From the NCBI RefSeq assembly GCF_022557175.1, contig NZ_CP092915.1, positions 2,294,001-2,358,000 on the forward strand: 64,000 bases of DNA, given 5' to 3'. The translations under genes and the position numbers were made by a program. The first letter of the stretch is position 1, and each line of letters starts with the position of its first letter. The notes beneath the pieces were generated by a model. It had not been told where the DNA came from. It saw only the letters and a program-made list of their open reading frames with translations, and did no database searches. Positions 8,923 through 16,710 of this stretch are shown here, in pieces. The stretch comes from Mycolicibacterium sp. YH-1 (GTDB taxonomy: Bacteria; Actinomycetota; Actinomycetes; Mycobacteriales; Mycobacteriaceae).

Positions 8923-10206
8923 CTACCCGACGGGCGTGAACTTGATGTTGATCTCGGTGAGTCCGCGCAGGATGAAGGTGGGCTCGTACGTGTAGCTGCG
9001 ATTGTCCGCTGGGCCGTGCTTCTCCTCGTCGATGGTGATGTCGGCCATCCGGTCCAGGATGCGTTCGATCGACACCCGACCCTCCACGCGGGCCAACGGT
9101 CCACCGGGGCAGGAGTGCGCGCCGCGACCGAACGCAATGTGCTCACGAACGTTTTTGCGGTCGAGGTCGAAGTCGTGCGGGTTCTCGAACCGGCCAGGGT
9201 CCCGGTTAACCGCGCCGGGACAGACCATCAGCGTGGTACCCGCGGGGACATCCATGTCGCCGACCTTGGTGTCCTTCTTGGCCAGCCGGAACTGGCTCTT
9301 GACCGGAGCGTCCATCCGCAGTGACTCCTCGACGAACACCGGTATGCGGCTGCGGTCGTCGCGCAGTGCCTGCTGGACGTCGGGGCGGTCGCCGAGGACC
9401 TTCATGGAGGCGGACAGCAGCTTGGTGGTGGTCTCCTGGCCGGCGGCGAACAGGAAGGTCGCCGAGCGGGCCACCTCGAGGACCGGTGGAACCGAACCGT
9501 CGGGGTAGTTCGCGGTGGCCAGCGCAGTCAGCACGTCGTCACGCGGGGTCGCGCGACGGTCCTCGAGATAGCCGATGAACTTCTCGTCGAGCCATTCGAG
9601 CGGGTTGGTGCCGACGAGGTCAGTGTGATCGAGCGAGCCGACGATGGCTCCCGGCCGTGGTGAACCCAGGACCGTGCGGAACTGCTCGTGGTCCTCCTCG
9701 GGAACGCCCAGCATGTCGGCGATCACCAACAGCGAGAACGGCTTTGCATACGCGCTCAGGAACTCGCAGCTGCCCTGTGCGACAAAGTCGTCGAGGCACT
9801 CATCGGCGAGTCGCCACATGAAGTCCTCGTTCTCCTTCAGCCGCCTGGGCGTGAGGAGCCGGTTCAGGAGCGACCGGGCGTTGGTGTGATCGGGCGGATC
9901 CATGGTGACCATGTGCTCGAACATCGGCATCTGCGAGCGGTGTGCGGCGATCTGGTCGGTGATGTCGTTCCCCTCGGGGGTGAACGGCAGCGGCGGGAAC
10001 GGTCCTGCCACCGCGATGCACGACGAGAAGGTGTCGGTGTCCTTCAACACGACTGCGGCCTCGTCGTATCCGGTGATGGCGAGCACGCCGTAGTTGGGTT
10101 CCCGCACGATCGGACACTTGCTCCGAAGGTGGTCGAAGTAGGGGTGCGGGTCGGGAACCAGAGACTGATCGGTGAAGTAGTCGACCGTGTCGAAATCTGC
10201 GGTCAT
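8923..10206 (-). CDS. Cytochrome P450
   Basis: This 427-residue soluble bacterial P450 shows the I-helix oxygen-activation motif AGQETT (about residues 254-259), the K-helix ExxR (ESLR, from about residue 294) and the heme loop FGRGAHSCPGG with the proximal Cys at about residue 366. It is about the usual length for the class. It should hydroxylate a hydrophobic substrate using electrons from a ferredoxin, but no ferredoxin gene adjoins it. It is divergent from a TetR gene at 10406, its probable regulator. It is clearly paralogous to the P450 at 16711 (shared PFPPLPF, LLTPRRLKENED, NVREHIAFGRG and HGPADNR). The CYP family number was not assigned. Confidence 0.92.
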   Translation of the reverse strand: MTADFDTVDYFTDQSLVPDPHPYFDHLRSKCPIVREPNYGVLAITGYDEAAVVLKDTDTFSSCIAVAGPFPPLPFTPEGNDITDQIAAHRSQMPMFEHMVTMDPPDHTNARSLLNRLLTPRRLKENEDFMWRLADECLDDFVAQGSCEFLSAYAKPFSLLVIADMLGVPEEDHEQFRTVLGSPRPGAIVGSLDHTDLVGTNPLEWLDEKFIGYLEDRRATPRDDVLTALATANYPDGSVPPVLEVARSATFLFAAGQETTTKLLSASMKVLGDRPDVQQALRDDRSRIPVFVEESLRMDAPVKSQFRLAKKDTKVGDMDVPAGTTLMVCPGAVNRDPGRFENPHDFDLDRKNVREHIAFGRGAHSCPGGPLARVEGRVSIERILDRMADITIDEEKHGPADNRSYTYEPTFILRGLTEINIKFTPVG

Positions 10207-10289
10207 CTCAATAGTTCCTTCCGGAGCCGCGATGAGGCGGGAGACGGGACGCGCGCCGAGCGGGGCTGTCGGCGCGATCGATAGAAATT

Positions 10290-10307
10290 GCTGAGCACTT
10301 GCTTAGC
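10290..10307. promoter_or_regulatory. Candidate TetR operator between P450 and tetR
   Basis: GCTGAGCACTTGCTTAGC is an 18-bp near-palindrome with 14 of 18 positions symmetric. It lies in the 199-bp gap between the divergent P450 (start 10206) and tetR (start 10406), where an autoregulatory TetR operator is expected. Binding by the neighbouring TetR is inferred. Confidence 0.5.
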
Positions 10308-10405
10308 ATGACGTAGTGTCGCGGTCAAGGTTCCGACACGCAGCGGGCGTCTACGATTCGCGTGCGGAATCGAGGATCGGCACGTAGAGACAGGGAAGGG
10401 CGGCC

Positions 10406-11020
10406 ATGACATCGGACCGGAGGATCGGAGGCCCGGACGCCAAGAACCGCGGCGTGCTGCTCGATGCGGCCGAGCAGCTCATGATGGAGGAGGGCTACGC
10501 CGCCGTGACGTCGCGCCGTGTGGCGGAGCGGGCCGGCTTGAAACCTCAATTGGTGCACTACTACTTCCGAACCATGGACGACCTCTTCATCGAGGTCTTC
10601 CGCCGGATGTCCAGGCTGGGGCTCGAAGCGCACGCCGAGGTGCTGAAATCGGAACAACCGCTGTGGGCCATGTGGGAGTTCGGCAGCGACCCGCACGTGG
10701 CCAGGCTGCTGATGGAGTTCATGGGCCTGGCCAATCACCGCAAGGCGCTGAGGGCCGAGATCGTCCTGTTCGCCGATCGGTTCCGCGAGCAGCAGGTCGC
10801 GGCGATGGAGGTGGTGCTCCGTCGCTACGGCCAAGAGGTGTCTGACGTACCGCCCGTCGTGTGGGCCGTATTCGCGACGAGCGTGTCCCGGGTGTTGGTA
10901 CTGGAGCAATCGCTGGGTATCACCTTCGGACACAAGGAGTTGCTGTCGTTCTGCGAGGACTGGCTGCGTCGCCTCGAGGGTGATCGGATCCCGGAGGTTG
11001 CCCCGGCGTCCTCGGCCTGA
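10406..11020 (+). CDS. TetR family transcriptional regulator
   Basis: This 204-residue regulator has an N-terminal TetR DNA-binding domain (about residues 14-60: LLDAAEQLMMEEGYAAVTSRRVAERAGL, then LVHYYFRTMDDLF) and a C-terminal ligand domain with MEFMGLANHRKALRAEI. It is divergent from the P450 at 8923-10206 and probably represses it and itself through the palindrome at 10290. It is closely similar in layout and motifs to the TetR at 15643-16257 (TSRRVA, YYF.TMDDLF, MALANHRKA.RAE), so the two P450/TetR pairs look like duplicated modules. Confidence 0.88.
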   Translation: MTSDRRIGGPDAKNRGVLLDAAEQLMMEEGYAAVTSRRVAERAGLKPQLVHYYFRTMDDLFIEVFRRMSRLGLEAHAEVLKSEQPLWAMWEFGSDPHVARLLMEFMGLANHRKALRAEIVLFADRFREQQVAAMEVVLRRYGQEVSDVPPVVWAVFATSVSRVLVLEQSLGITFGHKELLSFCEDWLRRLEGDRIPEVAPASSA

Positions 11021-11032
11021 GTCGAGCGCCCG

Positions 11033-11494
11033 TCACCAGTTCCGTACTGAGCAGAGCGCGCCCTTGGGGCCCTGATTGGTGGCCACCACCTGGCCGTCGA
11101 CCGCCAGGACGCAGTGGAAGTTCGGCCGCTGGACAGAGTCCAGGCTGCTGACCGTCACCATCGCCCACTGGTCGGGATTGGCCAGCATGGCGTCGAACGT
11201 CCACATCTGGTCCGGGCCGAGGTCCGCCTCGACGTTGGGGCTGAAGACGTAGGGATTGTGGCTGTAGTCGGCCCAGTTCGGCGGGTCCACGTCGCGGTAG
11301 TAGATCTCGGCGTTCCGAAACGGAACCTCCGAGAACACCGTGTACTTGACGTGATGGAGCACCGGTTCCTCGGCGCTCGCAGTGGGCACGTGCAACCCGA
11401 CTCCGGCGATCAGCACCAGTGCCACCGGCGCGATACGGGCCAGTGTCCTCGCCACGCGTGTTGAGGTCGCTCGCAACGGAAACATCATTTCCAA
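11033..11494 (-). CDS. Small exported protein, MmpS-like fold suspected
   Basis: This 153-residue protein has a long basic N-terminus and a hydrophobic segment (about 21-35, PVALVLIAGVGLHV) ending near TASAEEP, so it is secreted or anchored. The mature part (VKYTVFSE, AEIYYRDVDPP, a hydrophilic W-rich middle, CVLAVDGQVV and a terminal CSVRNW) is reminiscent of the soluble domain of MmpS-type proteins: a beta-sandwich with two Cys. That similarity is an impression, not a search result. It is convergent with tetR. An M at residue 3 or 4 is an alternative start. Confidence 0.65.
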   Translation of the reverse strand: MEMMFPLRATSTRVARTLARIAPVALVLIAGVGLHVPTASAEEPVLHHVKYTVFSEVPFRNAEIYYRDVDPPNWADYSHNPYVFSPNVEADLGPDQMWTFDAMLANPDQWAMVTVSSLDSVQRPNFHCVLAVDGQVVATNQGPKGALCSVRNW

Positions 11495-11555
11495 ATATTA
11501 GAACGATATTTACGACGGGGCGGCGAAACGGCCGGGAACTGGCTAGCTTCGACGC

Positions 11556-12011
11556 ATGGACACGGACGTCGCTCAGATCGGTGAAGTACTCATCCGCTAC
11601 GCAACCGGTATCGATCAGAAGGACTGGGCGCTGTTCCGCACCTGCTGGACCGACGAGATCGACGTCGACTACGCCGAAGTCGGCAAGTTCACCGATCCCG
11701 ACGCGTTCACAGAGGTCGTGCAGCAGCTCCACGGCAGCATGGGCGCGACGTATCACCGCCTATCCAACTCCGTCATCGACGTGCAGGGGGACCAGGCCGC
11801 GGTGCGGTCCTATGTCCATGCGGTGCTGATGCTGGTGCCGGGCGACGCAGACAACTGGATCGACGTCGTCGGGCATTACGACGATGTGTTCGCGCGGACA
11901 CCGAGCGGGTGGCGCATCCGGAAGCGCAGCACGAGCATGTCGCGGATGCTCACCGGTGGCGCCCGGGCCGGCGCCGCGACGGTCACCGGCATCGACAACG
12001 CACGCGCATGA
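11556..12011 (+). CDS. SnoaL-like / NTF2-fold protein
   Basis: This 151-residue protein has the pattern of SnoaL_4-type NTF2-fold proteins (VLIRYATGIDQKDWALFRTC near the N-terminus and YDDVFARTPSGWRIRKR near the C-terminus). Members include dehydratases, isomerases and ligand-binding proteins of catabolic operons. There is no ribosome-binding site; a TAGCTT hexamer ends six bases before the ATG, which fits a leaderless transcript. The stop overlaps the start of the damaged SDR gene (ATGA), so it led an operon with the SDR and the VOC gene. Confidence 0.8.
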   Translation: MDTDVAQIGEVLIRYATGIDQKDWALFRTCWTDEIDVDYAEVGKFTDPDAFTEVVQQLHGSMGATYHRLSNSVIDVQGDQAAVRSYVHAVLMLVPGDADNWIDVVGHYDDVFARTPSGWRIRKRSTSMSRMLTGGARAGAATVTGIDNARA

Positions 12012-12387
12012 CCGACTTCGCCGCCAAGTACGGCCGCTGGGCGCTGATCGCTGGAGCATCCGAGGGCATCGGCGCGTGCCTGGCCGACGAACTCGGGGCG
12101 CGTGGGCGGAGCTTCGGCCACACGGTGTGGACGTGGTCTGCATCCCGCTCGGCATGACGTACACACCTGCGCTGCAGCGGATGGGCGTCGAGTATGACGC
12201 CGCGTCACAGATGACGTCGGAGGCCGTCGCGGCTGAGATCCTCGAGCACATCGGAGACGGCCCCGTGCACGTCGTGGGTGAGAACAACCGCGCGGTGGCA
12301 TCCCAGGTGTGGACGATCGACCGGAGGACTCTGGTGGAGATGATGAGCACGGCGTCGGCCGATTTCGCCGCCCGCAGGAACGTCTGA
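12008..12387 (+). pseudogene. SDR oxidoreductase with a large internal deletion
   Basis: The start overlaps the SnoaL-like stop. The first 33 codons read as an SDR N-terminus with the nucleotide loop GASEGIG and end at about ELGARG. The frame then runs into a stop at 12155-12157. From about 12111 another frame reads a typical C-terminal end of the same family (ELRPHGVDVVCIPLGMT to the TGA at 12385). Roughly 130-150 residues, including the YxxxK active site, are missing, and the two ends are out of frame. No functional SDR can be made. Its neighbours on both sides are intact. Confidence 0.8.
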
Positions 12388-12402
12388 CATGGAGGAGGCC
12401 TG

Positions 12403-12924
12403 ATGAATCCGATTCTTCCGGGGGTCGTGCGCCAAATCGGTTACGTCGTGACCGATCTCGACGCCGTCATCGAGGGCTGGGTGGCGATGGGCATCGGCCC
12501 CTGGTTCGTCATGCGCGGACTGCAGCAGAACGTGACCTACCGCGGTGAGCCGTGCTCGGTCACGCTGTCATTGGCGTGGGCGAACAGCGGCGACATGCAG
12601 ATCGAGTTGATCAATCAGACCGACGACACCCCGAGCATCTACACCGAGTTCCTGGAGATTCACGGCGAGGGTTTCAATCAGTTGTGCTGGTGGACCGACG
12701 ACTTCGACACCACCATGGCTGCCGTCGCCGACGCGGGGTGGCCGGTGGTGTGGGCCGGTGGCGAGGACCAGGGGCAGCGTTACGCGTACGTGGAGCCGCC
12801 GACGGGCGCGGCGATCGCCGAGATCACTGCGCGCACCGACGCTCTCGTCGGCATGGCCGAACTCGTCCGCAGCGCCGCGGTGGACTGGGACGGTAGCGAC
12901 CCGATCCGGAAGCTCGGCGGCTGA
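12403..12924 (+). CDS. VOC (glyoxalase/dioxygenase fold) family protein
   Basis: This 173-residue protein follows a strong GGAGGAGG ribosome-binding site. It has the vicinal-oxygen-chelate layout: an N-terminal RQIGYVVTDLDAVIEGWVAMGIGPW and a second half-module with GFNQLCWWTDDFDTTMAAVADAGWPVV and YAYVEPPTGAAIAEI. The family includes metal-dependent isomerases, lyases and dioxygenases. The first half lacks an obvious His ligand at the usual site, and the second ends with E in IAEI. It sits in an operon with the SnoaL-like gene and the broken SDR. Confidence 0.82.
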   Translation: MNPILPGVVRQIGYVVTDLDAVIEGWVAMGIGPWFVMRGLQQNVTYRGEPCSVTLSLAWANSGDMQIELINQTDDTPSIYTEFLEIHGEGFNQLCWWTDDFDTTMAAVADAGWPVVWAGGEDQGQRYAYVEPPTGAAIAEITARTDALVGMAELVRSAAVDWDGSDPIRKLGG

Positions 12925-13075
12925 TCCATCGATCTGATACCACGCTAAAGTCGGCCAGCGACCCATCGACGGTAAGCGGTGAAAATTATCGACTGCGAGG
13001 CTGTTTCAGCTACCGAACCCGCCAGTAGATGGCCACGGACGTCGGCACAACCGGTACCGAAACACCGGTGGCTGT

Positions 13076-13902
13076 TTACTGCGCGCACAGCCTGCGGTCG
13101 GCGACTATGACGCCTGCGGCCTCTTCCATCGGTTTCACGACTGTGGTGAAGTCCGAATCTGGTCCTGTCAGTTGGAGTGTGGCTTCCCACACTTGGGCTA
13201 CCGCCTCAGCGATACATGCTGGTACGCCCAGTGTTTCTGCCTCCTGGAGATAGAGGCGCACATCCTTGACCATCAGGGCGGTGGCGAAACCGTAGTCAAA
13301 CGTCCGAGGCAGCACCGCACGGGGAAACTTGTCGCGGCTGGCATGCGTGCCACCGGATCCGGCATTGAGGACATCGATCATCACTGACGGATCCAGTCCA
13401 GCCTTGACGCCCATGACCATCACTTCTGCGGTCGAGGCAAGGGTAATTGCCGCCATGAGGTTATTCACCAGCTTCATCGTCTGGGCGGCGCCCGACTGTT
13501 CGTCGACGAAAATCGGCTTGCCGAGGACATCGAGGATTGCTGTCACCGCATCAAACTGGCGCCGGGTCCGGACACCATGATCGCCAATGTGCCCTTCTGG
13601 GAGCCGGTTACGCCGCCGCAGACCGGACAGTCGAGCGCGACAATGCCACGCTGCGCCATCCGCTCTGAGACTCGGGCCGCCATCTCGGCACCGATAGTCG
13701 ACATGTCGAGGAAGCGCTTCACCTGCGTTCCTTCGATGACGCCATCGACACCGGTGGCAACCTGCCATGACGCTTGTGGAGACGGAGGGCTGGCGAGCAC
13801 GGTCTCGGCGGTGTCGGCGACGGCCCTCGGCGAGGTGAGGGCGACCGCACCCAATGCGACGGCGTGGTCTGCCGATGCTGCGTCGGTATCGAACACTGTG
13901 AC
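13076..13902 (-). pseudogene. 3-hydroxyisobutyrate dehydrogenase-like gene, truncated and frameshifted
   Basis: Read on the minus strand, a 3-hydroxyacid dehydrogenase begins abruptly at TVFDTDAASADHAVALGAV. The Rossmann GxGxxG start is missing. It continues through DMSTIGAE and DCPVCGGVTGSQKGTLAIMVSGPGA, then needs a one-base frameshift at about 13561 to continue as QFDAVTAILDVLGKPIFVDEQSGAAQTMKLVNNL to the stop at 13076. That catalytic Lys helix (AQTMKLVNN) and the C-terminal domain are intact. The N-terminal loss and the frameshift make this a pseudogene unless the frameshift is a sequencing error; the truncation would remain. Confidence 0.82.
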
Positions 13903-14198
13903 TTGCAAGAGCACCTCTTGGATCTCCTCGCGTGTCACCCCGTTGTTGATCGCCCCCGGACGTGGGTGCGCAACTCATGTGGGCGGTTGAGTACCGAGAG
14001 CATCGCCAGGTTCAGGATGCTGCGGGTCTTTCGGGAGAGGCCGTCTCGATCCCAAATGCCTCCCCAGCAGTACTCGTTGATCAGTTCCTGAAGAGGTTCG
14101 GTGAACTCGTCGCCGCCAGCGGTAGCGGACTCGACGTAGGCGGCACCGAGTCCTTCGGTCCGGATCTGCTTCCCCCGGTCGTAGGCGTGGTGATTCAT
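13900..14198 (-). pseudogene. Carboxymuconolactone decarboxylase-like gene remnant
   Basis: Starting at ATG 14198 the minus strand reads a CMD-family protein (RTEGLGAAYVES, then ELINEYCWGGIWDRDGLSRK and SILNLAMLSVLNRPHELRTHVRG). A one-base loss in a G run near 13945 breaks the frame; the shifted frame continues correctly as AINNGVTREEIQEVLLQV. It then joins directly to the 3-hydroxyisobutyrate dehydrogenase remnant at about 13900, losing the CMD C-terminal end. The junction falls where both families have a Val-rich strand. Confidence 0.8.
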
Positions 14199-14628
14199 GT
14201 GTCCGTCTCTCAGGTGCTCGCCGTCGCCGCTGCGCGGCGCAATTGCCGCCGTTCGTCTCCTGCTTTCATTGGGAACGGTTGGTCGTGTCGTCAAACACCC
14301 GCACCCCAGCACTCCCAAACGGTCGAGACCCCAAGAGATCGCTGCCGTCCGCACTCGACCCACGGAATGCTGGATTCTTGCCGATTACCTTGTGGAGTGA
14401 GTCACGGCGAGGTCCGCAGCATCTGCAACGCACACAATTGTGCTGGCTGCCGGCGGCGTGGTTCGGAGTCGGGTCGGGCTCAGATGGCCGCCCCACTTTG
14501 GGTGCCAAGCAGTAAGGGAGCAATCGGAGTTGGCCTAGACGGATGGGCCCCACGGTAGCCGAGGTGCACTTCGAGCGACGGCGGCGCTGCCGACGATGGC
14601 CGAGAAGCACACTTGTGCGTCCTCGGGA
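14199..14628. other. Stretch without a supported gene
   Basis: Only short overlapping frames with no recognisable protein features occur here. The region may contain the former promoter of the damaged CMD gene (its right end lies next to ATG 14198). I see no clear hairpin, tRNA or repeat. Confidence 0.5.
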
Positions 14629-15468
14629 CTATTTGAGCATGCTGCCAGCGTCAACGGTAACGGGAAGCCCTGTGATGTAACGTGATTCGTCAGATGCCAG
14701 GAACAGCACGGCATTGCTCACATCGACTGGTTCGACCCAACCGATTGGCAGCACGTGCATGAACTGAGCGGCAACGGCGAGGTCGTCGGGACCCGGGTTC
14801 TCCAGATCGGGACGGAACAGCTTCATGGTGCCTTCGTTCATGAACAGGGGCGTGTTCACGTTGGTGGGGCACACCGCGTTGACTCGGATCGAGTGTTGGC
14901 CCAGCTCCACCGCGAAGGTTCTCATCAGTCCGATCACACCATGTTTGGCGGCGATGTAGTGGCCGGTATGGGCGTAGGGCTTGAGGCCACCCACCGAGCT
15001 GGTGAGGATGATGGAACCGCCGCTGCCACCTGAAAGAATGTGTGGAACAGCCGCTTTCACCGACTTCCAGACACCCGAGAGGTTGACGGCGATCATGTCA
15101 TCCCAGTCGGTCTCACTGGTCTTGTCCAGGGTTTGACCGCCGTTGCCGATTCCGGCGTTGGCCACGATGATGTCCAAGCGGCCGAGTTGTTCCACACCGC
15201 TGTCGACGGCGGCTTTGAGCGCGTCGTAGTCGCGGACATCCACCTCTGCGGTCACAATGCGGCGGTTCAGGCCCTTCACCAGATCGGCAGTCTCGGCCAG
15301 ATCCTCGGGCGAAGCCGGCGGAATCTGGCTCTCTGAACTGATCTGCTTGCACACGTCGACGGCGATGATGTCGGCGCCTTCCTCAGCCAGGCGGACCGCG
15401 TGACTACGGCCCTGACCTCGCGCCGCACCGGTAATGAACGCTACTTTGCCTTCGAGTCGCCCGCCCAT
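14629..15468 (-). CDS. Mycofactocin-type SDR oxidoreductase
   Basis: This 279-residue short-chain dehydrogenase has the N-terminal sequence VAFITGAARGQGRSHAVRLAEEGADIIAVDVC, with the extra acidic insert after it. That pattern is typical of the mycofactocin-coupled SDR group, which holds NAD tightly and passes electrons to mycofactocin. Other signs are NAGIGNGG, the catalytic Ser in TSSVGG and YIAAK as YxxxK. It should oxidise an alcohol. A 13-bp motif, GTCGATCGATCAG, occurs 70 bases upstream and again upstream of the tetR gene at 15643-16257. Together with the P450 and aldehyde dehydrogenase this suggests sequential oxidation of one substrate. Confidence 0.88.
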   Translation of the reverse strand: MGGRLEGKVAFITGAARGQGRSHAVRLAEEGADIIAVDVCKQISSESQIPPASPEDLAETADLVKGLNRRIVTAEVDVRDYDALKAAVDSGVEQLGRLDIIVANAGIGNGGQTLDKTSETDWDDMIAVNLSGVWKSVKAAVPHILSGGSGGSIILTSSVGGLKPYAHTGHYIAAKHGVIGLMRTFAVELGQHSIRVNAVCPTNVNTPLFMNEGTMKLFRPDLENPGPDDLAVAAQFMHVLPIGWVEPVDVSNAVLFLASDESRYITGLPVTVDAGSMLK

Positions 15469-15537
15469 ATGTACACCTCGTCGTCTCTGGCCGCCGGAGA
15501 GCCGTACCCGGTCGGTATCGCCGAATGACCGGCACTT

Positions 15538-15550
15538 GTCGATCGATCAG
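15538..15550. promoter_or_regulatory. Candidate TetR operator, copy 1 (GTCGATCGATCAG)
   Basis: This motif has a GATCGATC palindromic core and lies 70 bases upstream of the SDR start. The same 13 bases recur at 16333-16345, and both are followed by a related GTTGGC. The shared element suggests that the TetR at 15643 regulates both transcription units. Confidence 0.55.
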
Positions 15551-15642
15551 GAATGTTGGCACTGATGGATACGACTGTCAACCATACGTCGCTGTCAGAA
15601 AGGACGCTGAGATGCCGAGCGGGCGACGGTCCGCGGTGGGGG

Positions 15643-16257
15643 CTACGGCTGCGGTGCGGCAGATGGGGTCGTCGCAGCTGTGTCCAGCAGCAGGCTTATC
15701 TGGCGCTCGACGAAATCGCGTAACTCGTCGTGACCCAGTGTGACGCCTACCGCGCTCTCGTTGCACAGGCTGCGCGCAGTCTGTGCGATCAGCATGGAAA
15801 TCGCCATGGCCGGATGGGCGTCGAGGTCGACCCCACGGCCGCGCAGCGCCACCGTGACGGCGGCTGTCTCGATGTCGCGGACCCGCTCCGCGTAAGACTT
15901 GAGTTCGGCACGAATTGCCTTGCGGTGGTTCGCCAACGCCATGAATTCGGTGTTCAGGCCGGTCAGTCGAGGGTCGCTGTTTATCAACCACAACGCGCGT
16001 ATCGGGTCGGCGTCGGTGGGTGCAGCACGCATGTTGTTCAGCGAGGCTTCGGCTCCAGTGCGCAGCACCTCCACGAAGAGATCATCCATCGTTGGGAAGT
16101 AGTAATAGACCAGTGCCTGCTTGACGCCCGCCTCCGCTGCCACGCGTCGTGAGGTCGCCGCCGCGTAGCCCTCGACGCGCATGATCTTGGCGGTCGCCTC
16201 GATCAGGCGGTGCCGGGCTCCGGCATCGGCGGGCTTGGTCTTGCGCGACGCCGCCAT
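15643..16257 (-). CDS. TetR family transcriptional regulator
   Basis: This 204-residue protein has an N-terminal helix-turn-helix domain (about residues 18-60: EATAKIMRVEGYAAATSRRVAAEAGVK, then LVYYYFPTMDDLF) and a TetR C-terminal domain with MALANHRKAIRAELKSYAERV. It lies between the SDR (same strand, downstream) and the divergent ferredoxin-P450-ALDH operon. A copy of GTCGATCGATCAG is found in each promoter region, so it is likely to repress both, with an oxidation substrate or intermediate as inducer (inferred). It is a paralogue of the TetR at 10406. Confidence 0.88.
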   Translation of the reverse strand: MAASRKTKPADAGARHRLIEATAKIMRVEGYAAATSRRVAAEAGVKQALVYYYFPTMDDLFVEVLRTGAEASLNNMRAAPTDADPIRALWLINSDPRLTGLNTEFMALANHRKAIRAELKSYAERVRDIETAAVTVALRGRGVDLDAHPAMAISMLIAQTARSLCNESAVGVTLGHDELRDFVERQISLLLDTAATTPSAAPQP

Positions 16258-16332
16258 TCAGCTCGTCCCGACGCGGCGAATGCTTGACCGCCCGGCGCCC
16301 ATTCTGGTAAGCATGGCGCATTCTACCAGCTG

Positions 16333-16345
16333 GTCGATCGATCAG
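16333..16345. promoter_or_regulatory. Candidate TetR operator, copy 2 (GTCGATCGATCAG)
   Basis: This is an exact 13-bp repeat of the element at 15538. Here it lies within TGGTCGATCGATCA, a near-perfect 14-bp palindrome (12 of 14 symmetric), in the gap between tetR (start 16257) and the ferredoxin gene (start 16450). Confidence 0.6.
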
Positions 16346-16449
16346 AAGTTGGCGCGGTGCAGGACCGACCCATCGAGACTGGAGGTATGGCCGGTGTTCG
16401 GAACTCGATCACACGCATCCGCCTCTTCGCATCGTCTGGATCAGCGGCG

Positions 16450-16653
16450 ATGACAGTCCGCAGGAGGGTGCTGGTTGATCCACACCTGTGCGAGGGTCAC
16501 GCACTCTGCCTCGACACCGCACCCGAGGTCTTCAATCTGACCGACGACGACGTCGCCACCTGTACGGAACGGCCGTCCGACGATCTCTGGGATCAGGTCC
16601 AGGCCGCCGTCGACGCGTGCCCGCGCGGGGCCATCACCGTGGTCGAGGACTAG
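16450..16653 (+). CDS. [3Fe-4S]-type P450 ferredoxin
   Basis: This 67-residue ferredoxin is the likely electron donor to the adjacent P450. The start ATG at 16450 gives the usual short N-terminus (MTVRRRVLVDPHLC). The cluster ligands are C-E-G-H-A-L-C and a later CP (ACPRGA), so the position of the second Cys of a classical CxxCxxC is His (CxxHxxC). Such His-substituted ferredoxins are known partners of mycobacterial P450s. A longer frame upstream (from 16357) has no ferredoxin features. It is followed after 57 bases by the P450. Confidence 0.88.
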   Translation: MTVRRRVLVDPHLCEGHALCLDTAPEVFNLTDDDVATCTERPSDDLWDQVQAAVDACPRGAITVVED

Positions 16654-16710
16654 AAAGCACGCTCGCCGACTTCTTCAGCCGAATCTCTTGACCGAAAGGA
16701 CAGCCCGTCC

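Noticed and set aside
10920..11756. 278-codon minus-strand frame around the secreted protein at 11033
   Set aside because: It is another frame of the same DNA; the 11033-11494 frame has a signal peptide and a plausible fold, this one does not.
14266..14610. 114-codon minus-strand frame in the gap before the SDR
   Set aside because: The composition is Arg/Pro/Gly-rich without fold signals, and the region otherwise looks non-coding.
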